Source: Thioclava indica (GTDB lineage: Bacteria > Pseudomonadota > Alphaproteobacteria > Rhodobacterales > Rhodobacteraceae). Taken from it: DNA of 64,000 bases. The notes under the pieces are model-generated. The model had not been told where the DNA came from. It was given only the letters and a program-made list of their open reading frames with translations, and ran no database searches. How positions within the stretch are numbered: the first letter of the stretch is position 1; each line of letters starts with the position of its first letter. The DNA is taken from assembly GCF_000714545.1 (NCBI RefSeq), contig NZ_AUNB01000073.1, positions 1 to 64,000 of the forward strand, in the 5' to 3' direction. Positions 17,911-27,484 of this stretch are shown piece after piece. Both the position numbers and the translations under genes were made by a program.

Positions 17911-19839
17911 TCATTGTGCAGGATGAGTGGCCATACGGTTAGGGGTGTTGCGCTCGTGGATGGCGCGCATCTGTAGGCTCTCCGCCGCAGAACTTTGTGG
18001 TTGGTATTCTGGAATAGCGCGCGCGAGGATTGCCAGCATTTCTACGGCGTCATCACGGTCAACCGCCTCGCGCAGATCGCGCAGCATCGCAGCCGTTTGC
18101 CATTCTGACAGGCGATCCTCGCGCACGCGGATGATCTTGGGATGCGAGGTGCTATCCGCCCCTTTGCGCACCATCAATTCCTCATGCAGTTTCTCACCTG
18201 CGCGCAGGCCGGTGGTGACAATCTCGATATCGCCATCGGGATGCGCTGCATCGCGCACCTTATACCCGCGCGTCTCGATCATCCGACGCGCAAGATCGCG
18301 GATCAACATTGGCTTACCCATATTGAGCACATAAACCTCGCCGCCATCGGCAAAGCTTCCCGCCAGAAGCACCAGTCGCGCCGCCTCTTGGATGGTCATG
18401 AAATAGCGCGTCACCCGTGGATCGGTCAGCGTCACAGGGCCACCGCGACGGATCTGTTCCTCAAACAACGGCACAACAGAGCCCGAAGAGCCCAACACAT
18501 TTCCAAACCGCACAATGGAAAAGATTGTCCCCTCGGCACGCTCTGCCATGTCCTGCACAACCAATTCCGACAGGCGCTTAGAGGCCCCCATCACCGATCC
18601 TGGACGCACGGCCTTATCCGAAGACACAAGCACGAACCGCGCCACCCCCGCTTCGCGTGCGGCGCGCGCCAAAACCTGCGTGGAGAACACGTTATTTTGC
18701 AGCCCGGTACGCAGATTGACCTCGACCAAGGGGACATGTTTGTAGGCTGCGGCATGCATCACTACATCCACCGCATTGTCCGCAAACAGTTTTGTCACCA
18801 GCACCGGATCGGCCGCAGAGCCAAGCACGGGCACGATCTGCGTTCCAAATGGTTCGGCAAGCAGGCTCAATTCCTGATTTGCGGCGTAAAGTGCAAGCTC
18901 GGAGAGTTCGAGCAGGATCAACCGGGCCGGGCGGCAGGCAACGATCTGGCGGCACAATTCCAGACCGATCGAGCCCCCGGCACCTGACACCAGCACCGTG
19001 CTACCAGTATAGGCAACACAGCTTGAACTCAGCGCCGCATATAGATCATCACGCCCTAGCAGATGGCCGGATTTGATCGGCTCAAGACGCGATACCAAAG
19101 CACTATCATCCAAAAGCTGAGCGAAGGCGGGCAGGGACTCAACCGCGATACCAAGCCCCTCAAAGTGACGCGACAACGCGGTCTTGCGATCTGCGGGTAA
19201 ATCCGGATCGGCAAGGATCACGCGGTTGATATTGTACACTTCACGCAGTTTCTCAGCCTTCGATACCGGGTAGACGGTCAGGCCGTTCACATGCGAGCCG
19301 CGTAGTGCCGGATTGTCGTCGATAAAGCCGTAAACCATCACATCCGAGCGATCCATCATCTCGCGCGACAGTTTGATACCGGTGAACCCGGCCCCATAAA
19401 TAACGACGCGAGACACGATCCGTGACCGACGATAGAGCGTGGTCAAAAGCCGCAACATGCTACGCCGCAGCATGATGTAGCCTAGGAAATACAGCATTCC
19501 GAAAAAGATCGGCACAGCGATTCCGGCACTATGGACAGATACCGCATCCATAAGCCCCGCCGAGAGCGCCAGACCAATGGACATAACCAAGGCGCGTATC
19601 ATCGCATCGGCATCGAAATGCTTTAACTGCACGCGATGCAGACCGAGCGCCATCGACAGACCGCCTGCAACGATCATCAAAAAAGGCAGATATCGGGGGC
19701 CCACCTCAAAGATCGTTCGGTTATGCTCAAGCAACAGAAGGGCAGTTATCCAACCGACAATCGGCACCATCGCCACATCAACCGCCAAAAGGAAGAGATC
19801 CTTCTGTTTGCGCGTGAGGGCCACGAACCGCTTAAACAT
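17911..19839 (-). CDS. Nucleotide-sugar epimerase/dehydratase, WbpM/CapD-type membrane protein
   Basis: A 642-residue large SDR of the FlaA1/CapD/WbpM group, making modified UDP- or other NDP-sugars for surface polysaccharides. The N-terminus has about four membrane helices (15-128). A nucleotide-binding domain follows (VVIYGAGFTG near 145-154). The C-terminal SDR domain has NAD motif GAGGSIG (286-292), KHVPLVE and SSDKA (406-410), the modified catalytic site of inverting 4,6-dehydratases. Start ATG 19839 lies at the end of a GAGTATTTTGACAA element on the same strand. It is downstream of the sugar-transferase and epimerase genes, all on the minus strand. Confidence 0.9.
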   Translation of the reverse strand: MFKRFVALTRKQKDLFLLAVDVAMVPIVGWITALLLLEHNRTIFEVGPRYLPFLMIVAGGLSMALGLHRVQLKHFDADAMIRALVMSIGLALSAGLMDAVSVHSAGIAVPIFFGMLYFLGYIMLRRSMLRLLTTLYRRSRIVSRVVIYGAGFTGIKLSREMMDRSDVMVYGFIDDNPALRGSHVNGLTVYPVSKAEKLREVYNINRVILADPDLPADRKTALSRHFEGLGIAVESLPAFAQLLDDSALVSRLEPIKSGHLLGRDDLYAALSSSCVAYTGSTVLVSGAGGSIGLELCRQIVACRPARLILLELSELALYAANQELSLLAEPFGTQIVPVLGSAADPVLVTKLFADNAVDVVMHAAAYKHVPLVEVNLRTGLQNNVFSTQVLARAAREAGVARFVLVSSDKAVRPGSVMGASKRLSELVVQDMAERAEGTIFSIVRFGNVLGSSGSVVPLFEEQIRRGGPVTLTDPRVTRYFMTIQEAARLVLLAGSFADGGEVYVLNMGKPMLIRDLARRMIETRGYKVRDAAHPDGDIEIVTTGLRAGEKLHEELMVRKGADSTSHPKIIRVREDRLSEWQTAAMLRDLREAVDRDDAVEMLAILARAIPEYQPQSSAAESLQMRAIHERNTPNRMATHPAQ

Positions 19840-19960
19840 TTGTCAAAATACTCGCTATGGTTGTGCAACGAATCTTCTATACATCTTATTGGCAGATCCA
19901 TAGCTAAATCGACATCATTAAAATGTTGTTAATCTGAGACGTTCTGCGTTGCGGCAAATT

Positions 19961-20578
19961 TCAGCCAAAGACGCTTTTGAATGTCCGCCAAATAAGCACG
20001 AGATCAAAACAGATCGACATATGCTTTTGATAGATCAGGTCCAGCTTGGCTTTGGCTGGAACGCAGCGGCGCGCATAGGCCGCATCGACCTCTGTAGCGG
20101 TCGCACATTGCCCAAGAATCCATCCCTCATGCCTATTAAAACAAAGAGATGCCAGCCCGGTGACCCCCGGCGGCGTCTTTAACACCTCTGAGTAGAGTTC
20201 CGGAAAGCGTTCGACATATTCCCGCAGCGGCGGGCGCGGTCCGACAAAGCTGATATCGCCACGATAGATATTCCAGAACTGCGGCAATTCGTCTGCCCGC
20301 GTCTTGCGCATGATTCTGCCCATCCGCGTGATCCGCTGTTGCTTGTGCGCGCCCGAAACCCCCGAATCACTCTGCGCGACCTCCATCGTGCGAAATTTCA
20401 GCAGGCGAAAGCTCTGGGTGGGGGTCTTCATCCGCTCGGCAGCATAAAAATAAGGCCGTTTTTCAAAAATCATCACCGTGATCAGCGTGAACAAAAACAG
20501 CACCGCAACCAGAGGCGTCAACAATACAGCCAGCACAAGATCAAAGAGCCGTTTCGCCAATCGTTGCGTGCGCGTCAT
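19961..20578 (-). CDS. Initiating sugar transferase (bacterial sugar transferase family)
   Basis: A 205-residue polyprenyl-phosphate sugar-1-phosphate transferase of the WcaJ/ExoY catalytic-domain type, which starts repeat-unit synthesis on undecaprenyl phosphate at the inner membrane. A membrane segment (about 12-40) is followed by the family blocks FRLLKFRTM, TRADELPQFWN and GDISFVGPRPPL. It is the short form, lacking the extra N-terminal helices of WcaJ. Its start overlaps the stop of the upstream epimerase by ATGA, indicating coupled translation. Confidence 0.9.
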   Translation of the reverse strand: MTRTQRLAKRLFDLVLAVLLTPLVAVLFLFTLITVMIFEKRPYFYAAERMKTPTQSFRLLKFRTMEVAQSDSGVSGAHKQQRITRMGRIMRKTRADELPQFWNIYRGDISFVGPRPPLREYVERFPELYSEVLKTPPGVTGLASLCFNRHEGWILGQCATATEVDAAYARRCVPAKAKLDLIYQKHMSICFDLVLIWRTFKSVFG

Positions 20579-21468
20579 GCCATCCTTTGCCGTACGCGCC
20601 TCATATCTGCGACCACTGCCGCCGCGTTAATGCGTACCTCGGGCACCAATCCTAACCCCACCGCACGCGTTACATCAAGCTCAACCTTAGGGAGAGCCGT
20701 GTCTGGCGCGGGCGCTGGTTGCCAATGCTCGTCCGTGGCACGTAGCAGATCGTCCATCCCCACCACACCGGGCAGCGCCAGGTTAAGCTGCTCGGGCAAG
20801 CGCGCGGGGGCCTCAACCGCCAAGCGCGCCAGCCGCGCAACCGCTTCCGCGAGCGCGCCTGGCCCGATATAGCTACGTTCCGGCGCGCGCCCGTCGGCAA
20901 AGACATGCAGCACTCGCCCGCCTTCCGGCGCAGGCACCCCCAGCAGCGCATCTGCCCCCGCCACATTGCCAATACGCAGCGCACAGGCGCGCTTCATCCC
21001 GGTCAGAGCGGCCTCCATCGCGCATTTCGAGCGACCATAATCATTGAGCGGTGCGCAAGGCGTATCCTCGCCCAGCGGCCCGCTCGCGCGCCCATAAACC
21101 GCCCCCGAGGATGCCGCGATCAAAGGCAGTCCCGCCATCTGCGCGTGTTTGCGAACCGCTTTGGCCAGCGCGACATTGACCGCCAGATCATCGGCAGAGC
21201 CATCGGTCACCCCGGCCAGCAGCAACACCACATCCGCCTGCGCACAGGCGCGCGCCAAGGCCCCCGGCGCGGTGAGAATGTCAAACACCGGTCCGCTCAG
21301 ACCGACCTCACGCCGGGCCTGCCAGATCGGCGTAATCCCCACCGCCTGAGGCGCGGCTTGCCAAGCGGCCCGCATCATCGTGCCAAGCCGTCCCGCCCCC
21401 CCGAGAATCAACACGCGTGGCAGATCGGTGCGCATGGGCTTGGTATCGACGGGCATCGCAAAATCCAT
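20575..21468 (-). CDS. NAD-dependent epimerase/dehydratase family protein
   Basis: An extended SDR of about 297 residues. The Rossmann motif is LILGGAGRLGTMM and the catalytic region includes ASSGAVYG and YGRSK (Tyr and Lys separated by three). The family alters nucleotide-bound sugars; the exact substrate is unknown. Coupled by ATGA overlap to the sugar transferase. The start is uncertain: ATG 21468, 21456 and 21435 are all possible, and a TTG further up is unlikely. ATG 21468 sits inside a CCCGAGATATTTATCAG element. Confidence 0.82.
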   Translation of the reverse strand: MDFAMPVDTKPMRTDLPRVLILGGAGRLGTMMRAAWQAAPQAVGITPIWQARREVGLSGPVFDILTAPGALARACAQADVVLLLAGVTDGSADDLAVNVALAKAVRKHAQMAGLPLIAASSGAVYGRASGPLGEDTPCAPLNDYGRSKCAMEAALTGMKRACALRIGNVAGADALLGVPAPEGGRVLHVFADGRAPERSYIGPGALAEAVARLARLAVEAPARLPEQLNLALPGVVGMDDLLRATDEHWQPAPAPDTALPKVELDVTRAVGLGLVPEVRINAAAVVADMRRVRQRMA

Positions 21469-21649
21469 TCTGATAAATATCTCGGGCCAATATTCCAACG
21501 CACTATCATCGCGTCCAAGCGTTAAGATCAAGAACTGTCCTTAACGCAATCGTGAGCACGCTACCCCTATTCCTCTGACACCGATACAATCACATCTCTG
21601 GACAGCGCGGGCGTGGGGTGGTTCTCTCCGCCGACTTCAGGAGGGTCCA

Positions 21650-22516
21650 ATGGCATTCGGTACGAATATCCGCACTTATTTCGAGGGTAGCTGGCACGAG
21701 GGCGACATTCCCGTCATGCGCGCCGCTGATCACGGCCTGTGGCAAGGCAGTTCGATCTTTGACGGGGCGCGACTGTTTGACGGGCTGGTGCCCGATCTCG
21801 ACCTGCATTGCGCGCGCGCCAACCGCTCGGCCGAGGCGCTGATGATCACGCCGACGATCGACCCCGCCGAGATGGTCGAGATCGCCCGCGAGGGCTTGCG
21901 TAAATACGCCAAGGACGCCGCCGTTTATGTGCGCCCGATGTATTGGGCGATTGCAGGCTCGGATCTGGGCGTTGCGCCGAAACTGGGGGAAACGCGGTTT
22001 GCGCTGTGTCTCGAAGAGGTCGCGATGCCGGATCCCAACGTAGCGACCACGCTGACCACCACGCAATTCCGTCGCCCCGTTTTGGCCGATAACGTCTGCA
22101 ACGCCAAGGCAGGCTGTCTTTATCCCAACAACGCGCGGATGCTGGTTGAGGCCCAGCGCAAAGGGTTCGGTAATGCGCTGGTGCAGGATTCCCAAGGCAA
22201 TGTCGCGGAAAGCGCCACGGCCAACGTCTTTATGGCGCGCGATGGCGAGCTGTTCACGCCGATTGCCAATGGCACGTTCCTCGCGGGGATCACTCGTGCG
22301 CGCCATATCAAGAACCTGCGCGCGGCGGGATTTAGCGTGCATGAAGCCGTGCTGACGCTTGATGATTTCCACGCGGCTGATGAAGTCTTCCTGTCGGGCA
22401 ATTTCGCCAAGGTCACGCCCGTCGCGGCCTTTGACGACACGCGCTATGAAATCGGCCCGCTGACGAAAGCGGCGCGTGAGACCTATTGGGACTGGGCGCT
22501 TGGCGCACCGCTGTAA
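21650..22516 (+). CDS. Class IV aminotransferase, branched-chain type
   Basis: A 288-residue PLP enzyme of fold type IV, most like branched-chain amino acid aminotransferases, which interconvert Leu/Ile/Val and their 2-oxo acids. The PLP lysine is K153 in NAKAGCLYPNN; further landmarks are HGLWQGSSIFDGAR and QGNVAESATANVF. The gene is preceded by CAGGAGGGTCC. D-amino acid transaminase or aminodeoxychorismate lyase relatives share the fold, so substrate is not certain. Most alphaproteobacteria carry several such genes. Confidence 0.85.
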   Translation: MAFGTNIRTYFEGSWHEGDIPVMRAADHGLWQGSSIFDGARLFDGLVPDLDLHCARANRSAEALMITPTIDPAEMVEIAREGLRKYAKDAAVYVRPMYWAIAGSDLGVAPKLGETRFALCLEEVAMPDPNVATTLTTTQFRRPVLADNVCNAKAGCLYPNNARMLVEAQRKGFGNALVQDSQGNVAESATANVFMARDGELFTPIANGTFLAGITRARHIKNLRAAGFSVHEAVLTLDDFHAADEVFLSGNFAKVTPVAAFDDTRYEIGPLTKAARETYWDWALGAPL

Positions 22517-22574
22517 GCGCGGTTGCCAAAGCGACCCTCCCGCGCGATGATCGCGCTGCGAGCCCGGAGGAAAA

Positions 22575-23030
22575 ATGCGCAAGTTTCTGGTCGTTCTTGA
22601 CGATACCCGCGAATGCCTCAACGCCATGCGCTATGCGGCAATGCGCGCGTCTCATACCGGGGGCGGCGTGCTGATTCTTTCGGTGATTCCCCCCGAGGAA
22701 TATCAACACTGGATCGGCGTGGGCGAAATCATGCGCGAAGAGGCCCGCGACCGGATCGAGGCCCATTTTGAGGTCTTCGCGAAATGGATGCGTGACCGTC
22801 AAGGCGTCGATCCTGAATTGCTGGTGCGCGAAGGCGATCCCTGTTCAGAGATCCTTGACGTCATTAGCGAACATCCTGAAGTCGGGGTGCTTGTGCTGGG
22901 TGCGGGGACGGACAAATCCGGCCCCGGCCCGTTGGTCACGCAGATGACGAAACAAGCCGGAACCCTGCCCTGCCCGCTGACCGTGGTGCCCGGCGAGATG
23001 TCCAAAGAAAAGCTAGAGCAAATCACCTGA
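22575..23030 (+). CDS. Universal stress protein (UspA family)
   Basis: A 151-residue single-domain Usp protein. The N-terminus KFLVVLDDTRECLNAMRYAAMRA and the C-terminal nucleotide-binding loop (about 113-140, GAGTDKSGPGPLVTQM, then CPLTVVPG) match the ATP-binding type. Such proteins respond to growth arrest or stress; the specific role is not known. Start ATG 22575 follows CCCGGAGGAAAA. It stands 58 bp after the aminotransferase gene and 81 bp before the NifU-like gene on the same strand. Confidence 0.88.
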   Translation: MRKFLVVLDDTRECLNAMRYAAMRASHTGGGVLILSVIPPEEYQHWIGVGEIMREEARDRIEAHFEVFAKWMRDRQGVDPELLVREGDPCSEILDVISEHPEVGVLVLGAGTDKSGPGPLVTQMTKQAGTLPCPLTVVPGEMSKEKLEQIT

Positions 23031-23111
23031 GGGTGACGCCGCGCCGCAGTCCGAATACTTGATACTTTCACTCAGAAGGCGCATATGTGCCCCACGCCAA
23101 GGAGGCCCGCC

Positions 23112-23672
23112 ATGTTCATCCAAACTGAAACGACCCCGAACCCCGCAACGCTGAAATTCCTGCCCGGTCAAACTGTGCTAGAGGCAGGCACCGCTGACTT
23201 CCCCTCGGCAGAGGCGGCTGTGAAATCGCCGCTGGCCGCGCGTATCTTCGCCGTGCCCGGTGTGACGGGCGTGTTCTTCGGGTCTGATTTTGTGACCGTG
23301 ACAAAGGCTGAAGACGCCACGTGGGATCACGCGAAACCCGCGATCCTTGGCGCGATCATGGAGCATTTCCAATCCGGCGCTCCGGTGATTGAGGGTGAGG
23401 CTGCGCCCTCGGGCCATGCAGACCACGATGGCGAAGACGGTGCCATCGTTGCCCAGATCAAGGAATTGCTGGACACGCGCGTGCGCCCGGCGGTCGCTCA
23501 GGATGGCGGCGACATCACCTTCCACGGGTTTGAACGCGGCATCGTTTATCTGCACATGCAAGGGGCTTGCGCTGGCTGCCCGTCTTCGACGCTGACGCTG
23601 AAAATGGGCATCGAGAACCTGCTGCGCCACTACATCCCCGAGGTAACCGAGGTGCGCCCGGTCAATGCGTGA
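23112..23672 (+). CDS. NifU-like iron-sulfur scaffold/carrier protein
   Basis: A 186-residue protein with an N-terminal Scaffold_N domain (MFIQTETTPNPATLKFLPG, 1-88) and a C-terminal NifU domain (about 108-182) with the cluster-binding C153-A-G-C156. This is the NFU1-type architecture of alphaproteobacteria and mitochondria, which delivers 4Fe-4S clusters to client enzymes. Start ATG 23112 follows AAGGAGGCCC; an in-frame upstream ATG at 23085 has no site. Its 3' end overlaps tsaB by 8 bp. Confidence 0.93.
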   Translation: MFIQTETTPNPATLKFLPGQTVLEAGTADFPSAEAAVKSPLAARIFAVPGVTGVFFGSDFVTVTKAEDATWDHAKPAILGAIMEHFQSGAPVIEGEAAPSGHADHDGEDGAIVAQIKELLDTRVRPAVAQDGGDITFHGFERGIVYLHMQGACAGCPSSTLTLKMGIENLLRHYIPEVTEVRPVNA

Positions 23673-24318
23673 CGCGCTGATCTTAGGCTTTGACACATCG
23701 GCCGCGCATTGCGCGGCCGCTTTGCTGTGTGGCGATCAATGTCTCGCCGCGCGCCAAGAAGACATGACCCGCGGCCAAGCGGAACGCCTGATGCCGCTGC
23801 TCGAAGAGGTGCTGACCGAGGCGGGGGTTAACTGGCGCGATCTTACGCGCATTGGCGTGGGGATCGGGCCGGGGAATTTCACCGGTGTCCGCATCGGGGT
23901 TTCGGCGGCGCGCGGGCTGGCGCTTAGCCTGAAAATCCCCGCTATCGGCGTCTCCAGCCTTGAGGCCGTGGCCCATGCCAGCCAAGGACCGGTGCTTGCT
24001 GCCATCGCCGCGCCGCGCAGCCGGGGCTACTTTGAGGGCTACCGAATGGCACGCCCGGTAGAGTTGCAAATTTGTGAACTGGCCAATCTCCCCACCGATT
24101 GGGCAGAGCCGGGGCTGACCTGCATCGGCTCTGCCGCCGAAGACGCCGCCGCAACCCTTGGCGCAACCGTGCGCCCCGCCGCCTTTGCGCCCGCCAGCGC
24201 CATCGCGCGTATCGCCGCGCAACGTGACCTCGTGCCAGGCCTGCGCCCCGCGCCGCTCTATCTGCAACCTGCCGATGCCGCACCACCCTCGGATCCGCCG
24301 CCAGTAATTTTGGACTGA
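23665..24318 (+). CDS. tsaB: tRNA threonylcarbamoyladenosine biosynthesis protein TsaB
   Basis: A 217-residue paralogue of TsaD that, with TsaD and TsaE, makes the t6A modification at position 37 of ANN-decoding tRNAs. N-terminal ILGFDTSAAHCAAAL and GIGPGNFTGVRIGVSAARGLAL are characteristic. Start ATG 23665 overlaps the NifU-like gene by 8 bp, and its TGA overlaps the rimI ATG by one base (TGATG), so the three genes look translationally coupled. Confidence 0.93.
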   Translation: MRDALILGFDTSAAHCAAALLCGDQCLAARQEDMTRGQAERLMPLLEEVLTEAGVNWRDLTRIGVGIGPGNFTGVRIGVSAARGLALSLKIPAIGVSSLEAVAHASQGPVLAAIAAPRSRGYFEGYRMARPVELQICELANLPTDWAEPGLTCIGSAAEDAAATLGATVRPAAFAPASAIARIAAQRDLVPGLRPAPLYLQPADAAPPSDPPPVILD

Positions 24319-24743
24319 TGACACCCGAGACACTCGCCCAACTGCACGCCGCCTGTTTCACCACGCCGCGCCCTTGGTCGCAGGCAGAGTTCGACTCGCT
24401 TCTTCAAGCGCGGGGCGTCTTTCTCCTCACCGAACCGGGTGGGTTTCTACTGGGCCGCGTGATCGCGGGGGAAGCCGAGTTATTGACGCTTGCCGTTGAT
24501 CCGAGCCAACGCCGCGCTGGCATCGCGCGCGCTTTGGTCGGCGCGTTCCACGAAAACGTGAAAACGCGTGAAGCGCAGACAGCCTTTCTCGAAGTGGCCG
24601 AGGACAACACCGCCGCGCGCGCACTTTATCGTGCGACAGGATGGATAGAATCGGGGCGGCGCAAGGCCTATTACCACGCCCCCGACGGCACTCGGCGCGA
24701 TGCGATCATCATGGTCTTGCCTGTTGACGGCGCTGACGGCTGA
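24318..24743 (+). CDS. rimI: GNAT acetyltransferase, RimI-like
   Basis: A 141-residue N-acetyltransferase with the acetyl-CoA loop QRRAGIARALVGAFH (about 61-75) and the C-terminal block NTAARALYRATGWIESGRR. The tsaB-rimI arrangement is the common one for the ribosomal protein S18 N-terminal acetyltransferase. The substrate is inferred from this synteny. It shares one base with the tsaB stop. Confidence 0.88.
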   Translation: MTPETLAQLHAACFTTPRPWSQAEFDSLLQARGVFLLTEPGGFLLGRVIAGEAELLTLAVDPSQRRAGIARALVGAFHENVKTREAQTAFLEVAEDNTAARALYRATGWIESGRRKAYYHAPDGTRRDAIIMVLPVDGADG

Positions 24744-24896
24744 CCAATCAATCAAATTTGTAGCTCTCCCCGACGTCAGCACCATTTTGTCGCTTGACCC
24801 TCTTGGCAAGCTCTGCCCAAATTCAGGGATACGCGGGCCCATGCGAGGCCCGCCAACAGGCCTATCCGAAATGGCCAGAATAACCGGGAGTGTTTC

Positions 24897-25886
24897 ATGA
24901 CCTTTTTCAAACAGTTTCTTGGCGCCGCAGCCACGCTTGCGCTGAGCGCTGGTGCCGCGCTTGCTGAACCTGCGATCATTTATGATCTGGGCGGCAAGTT
25001 CGACAAAAGCTTTAACGAAGCCGCCTTTCACGGTGCGAAGCGTTGGGCAGATGAAACCGGCGGCAAATACAAGGAACTGGAAATGCAGTCCGAAGCCCAG
25101 CGCGAACAAGCGCTGCGCAAGCTGGCTGAATCCGGGGCCAACCCGATCGTGATGACCGGCTTCGCCTTTGGGGACACGCTCAACCAAGTGGCCCCCGACT
25201 ACCCCGACACCAAATTCGCGATCATCGACATGGTTGTCGATCAGCCCAATGTCGAATCCGTCGTCTTCAAAGAAGAGCAAGGCTCGTATCTTGTTGGTCT
25301 GATGGCAGGTATGGCATCGAAAACCGGCACCGTTGGGTTTGTCGGCGGCATGGATATTCCGCTGATCCGCAAATTCGCCTGCGGCTATGTCCAAGGCGTC
25401 AAGGCGGCCAACCCCGATGCCAAAGTGATCCAGAACATGACCGGCACGACCCCGGCGGCATGGAACGATCCGGTGAAGGGTGGCGAGATTGCCAAAGCCC
25501 AGATCAGCCAAGGCGCTGACGTGATCTATGCTGCCGCTGGTGGCACCGGGATCGGCGTGTTGCAAGCTGCCGCTGACGGAAACATCCTGTCGATCGGCGT
25601 GGATAGCAACCAGAACTACCTGCATCCGGGCAAAGTTCTGACCTCGATGCTCAAGCGCGTCGATACAGCCGTTTACAACATCTTCAAAGAAGGCACCGAC
25701 ATCAAGCCGGGCATCAAGGTGATGGGTCTTGGTGATGATGGCGTGGGCGTCGCGCTGGATGATAACAACAAAGCGCTGGTGACCCCCGAAATGCTGAAAG
25801 CGGTGGATCAGGCCAAGGCCGATATCATCTCGGGCAAAGTTCAGGTCCATGACTACATGTCGGATGACAGCTGCCCGGTTAAGTGA
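24897..25886 (+). CDS. BMP-family ABC transporter substrate-binding protein (nucleoside type)
   Basis: A 329-residue periplasmic binding protein of the BmpA/PnrA-like family, with a signal peptide ending ALA-E at about residue 23. No lipobox cysteine is present, so it should be soluble. Family landmarks are IYDLGGKFDKSFNEAAFHGA, VVFKEEQGSYLVGLMAG, VGFVGGMDIPLIRKFACGYVQG split around 142-165, and IYAAAGGTGIGVLQAA. Relatives bind purine nucleosides. It starts an operon with one ATPase, two permeases and a purine nucleoside phosphorylase. Start ATG 24897 follows CCGGGAGTGTTTC. Confidence 0.92.
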   Translation: MTFFKQFLGAAATLALSAGAALAEPAIIYDLGGKFDKSFNEAAFHGAKRWADETGGKYKELEMQSEAQREQALRKLAESGANPIVMTGFAFGDTLNQVAPDYPDTKFAIIDMVVDQPNVESVVFKEEQGSYLVGLMAGMASKTGTVGFVGGMDIPLIRKFACGYVQGVKAANPDAKVIQNMTGTTPAAWNDPVKGGEIAKAQISQGADVIYAAAGGTGIGVLQAAADGNILSIGVDSNQNYLHPGKVLTSMLKRVDTAVYNIFKEGTDIKPGIKVMGLGDDGVGVALDDNNKALVTPEMLKAVDQAKADIISGKVQVHDYMSDDSCPVK

Positions 25887-27484
25887 TGAGCGCAGCAGAT
25901 CAAACCAACGCGGGGCGGCAGGCAACTGCCGCCCTTGGCGCTAAAGAAGCAGCCACGCCCGCAAAAGTGCCCGCAATCGAGCTGAAAGGCATCTCGAAAG
26001 CCTTTGGCACCGTGCAGGCGAATAAAGACATCGCGATCCGGGTGATGCCCGGCGCGATTCACGGCATCATCGGCGAAAACGGCGCGGGGAAATCCACGCT
26101 GATGTCGATCCTTTACGGGTTTTACAAAGCCGATAAGGGCGAGATCTGGATCAAAGGCAAGCGCACGCAGATCCCCGATAGCCAAGCCGCGATCAGCGCT
26201 GGCATCGGCATGGTCTTTCAGCATTTCAAACTGGTGCAGAACTTTACCGTTCTGGAAAACATTATCCTTGGTGCAGAAGAGGGCGCGCTGCTGCGCCCCT
26301 CGCTGGCCAAGGCCCGCAAGGAACTTAAACGGCTGGCCGATGAATACGAGCTGAACGTCGATCCTGACGAAAAGATCGAAGAGCTCTCCGTCGGCCACCA
26401 GCAGCGCGTGGAAATCCTCAAAGCGCTGTATCGTCAGGCCGATATCCTGATTCTGGACGAGCCGACCGGCGTGCTGACCCCGGATGAAGCCGACCACCTG
26501 TTCCGCATCCTCGATTTCCTGCGCAAAGAGGGAAAAACGATCATCCTGATCACCCATAAACTGCGCGAGATCATGGAAATCACCGATACGGTTTCGGTGA
26601 TGCGACGCGGCGAAATGACGGCAACGGTGAAAACGTCAGAGACCTCGCCCGAGCAACTCGCCGAGCTGATGGTCGGGCGCAAAGTGTTGCTCAACGTGAC
26701 CAAGACCAAGGCCAACCCCGGCGACACCGTGCTAGAGATCGAAGATCTGCGCGTGCGCGATGAAGATAAGGTCGAACGGCTCAAGGGCATCAACCTCACC
26801 ATTCGCGCAGGCGAGATTCTGGGCATTGCGGGTGTGGCAGGCAACGGTCAGTCCGAACTGCTCGAAGTGCTGGGCGGCTTTGCCAATGGCACCGGCACGA
26901 TCCGCGTCAACGGTCAGGATCTTGATCTGACCGGAAAACACTCCGATGGCCAGTCGCGCCGCGCGCGCGGCATCGCCCATGTCCCCGAGGATCGCCATCA
27001 TCTGGGGCTGATCCTTGATTTCATGGCGTGGGAGAACATGATTTTCGGCTATCACTCGGACCCGGCCTATCAGAAAAATCCGCTCCTTATGGATAATGCC
27101 GGGATCATCGCCCATACCGCCAGCGCGATGGAGCGCTTTGACGTGCGCCCGCCGATCCCGACCTTGCCCGCCAAAAGCTTCTCGGGCGGCAACCAGCAAA
27201 AAATCGTGCTCGCGCGCGAGATAGAACGCGATCCGGTTTTGCTATTGGTCGGCCAACCCACGCGCGGCGTCGATATCGGCGCGATTGAGTTCATCCACAA
27301 ACGCATCGTCGAGCTGCGCGATCAAGGCGCGGCGATCTTGCTGGTCTCGGTTGAACTGGATGAAATCTTTGCGCTGTCTGATCGGATTGCGGTGATGTTT
27401 GACGGCCAGATCATGGGTGAGCGCCTGCCCGAAGACACCAATGAAAAAGAACTGGGACTGATGATGGCAGGGGTAGCGACGTAA
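25886..27484 (+). CDS. ABC transporter ATP-binding protein with two ATPase domains
   Basis: A 532-residue duplicated ATPase of the sugar/nucleoside importer (CUT2-like) class that powers uptake at the inner membrane. Domain 1 has Walker A GENGAGKST, signature LSVGHQQRVEIL and Walker B ILILDEPTGVL. Domain 2 has a degenerate Walker A GVAGNGQSE and signature SGGNQQKIVLARE, with LLVGQPTRGVDIGA. The asymmetry is usual in the family. ATG 25886 shares one base with the TGA of the binding-protein gene. Confidence 0.94.
   Translation: MSAADQTNAGRQATAALGAKEAATPAKVPAIELKGISKAFGTVQANKDIAIRVMPGAIHGIIGENGAGKSTLMSILYGFYKADKGEIWIKGKRTQIPDSQAAISAGIGMVFQHFKLVQNFTVLENIILGAEEGALLRPSLAKARKELKRLADEYELNVDPDEKIEELSVGHQQRVEILKALYRQADILILDEPTGVLTPDEADHLFRILDFLRKEGKTIILITHKLREIMEITDTVSVMRRGEMTATVKTSETSPEQLAELMVGRKVLLNVTKTKANPGDTVLEIEDLRVRDEDKVERLKGINLTIRAGEILGIAGVAGNGQSELLEVLGGFANGTGTIRVNGQDLDLTGKHSDGQSRRARGIAHVPEDRHHLGLILDFMAWENMIFGYHSDPAYQKNPLLMDNAGIIAHTASAMERFDVRPPIPTLPAKSFSGGNQQKIVLAREIERDPVLLLVGQPTRGVDIGAIEFIHKRIVELRDQGAAILLVSVELDEIFALSDRIAVMFDGQIMGERLPEDTNEKELGLMMAGVAT

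Noticed and set aside
24480-25925. A 481-codon frame opposite rimI and the BMP binding protein gene
   Set aside because: It crosses two recognised genes and their spacer, with no domain of its own.
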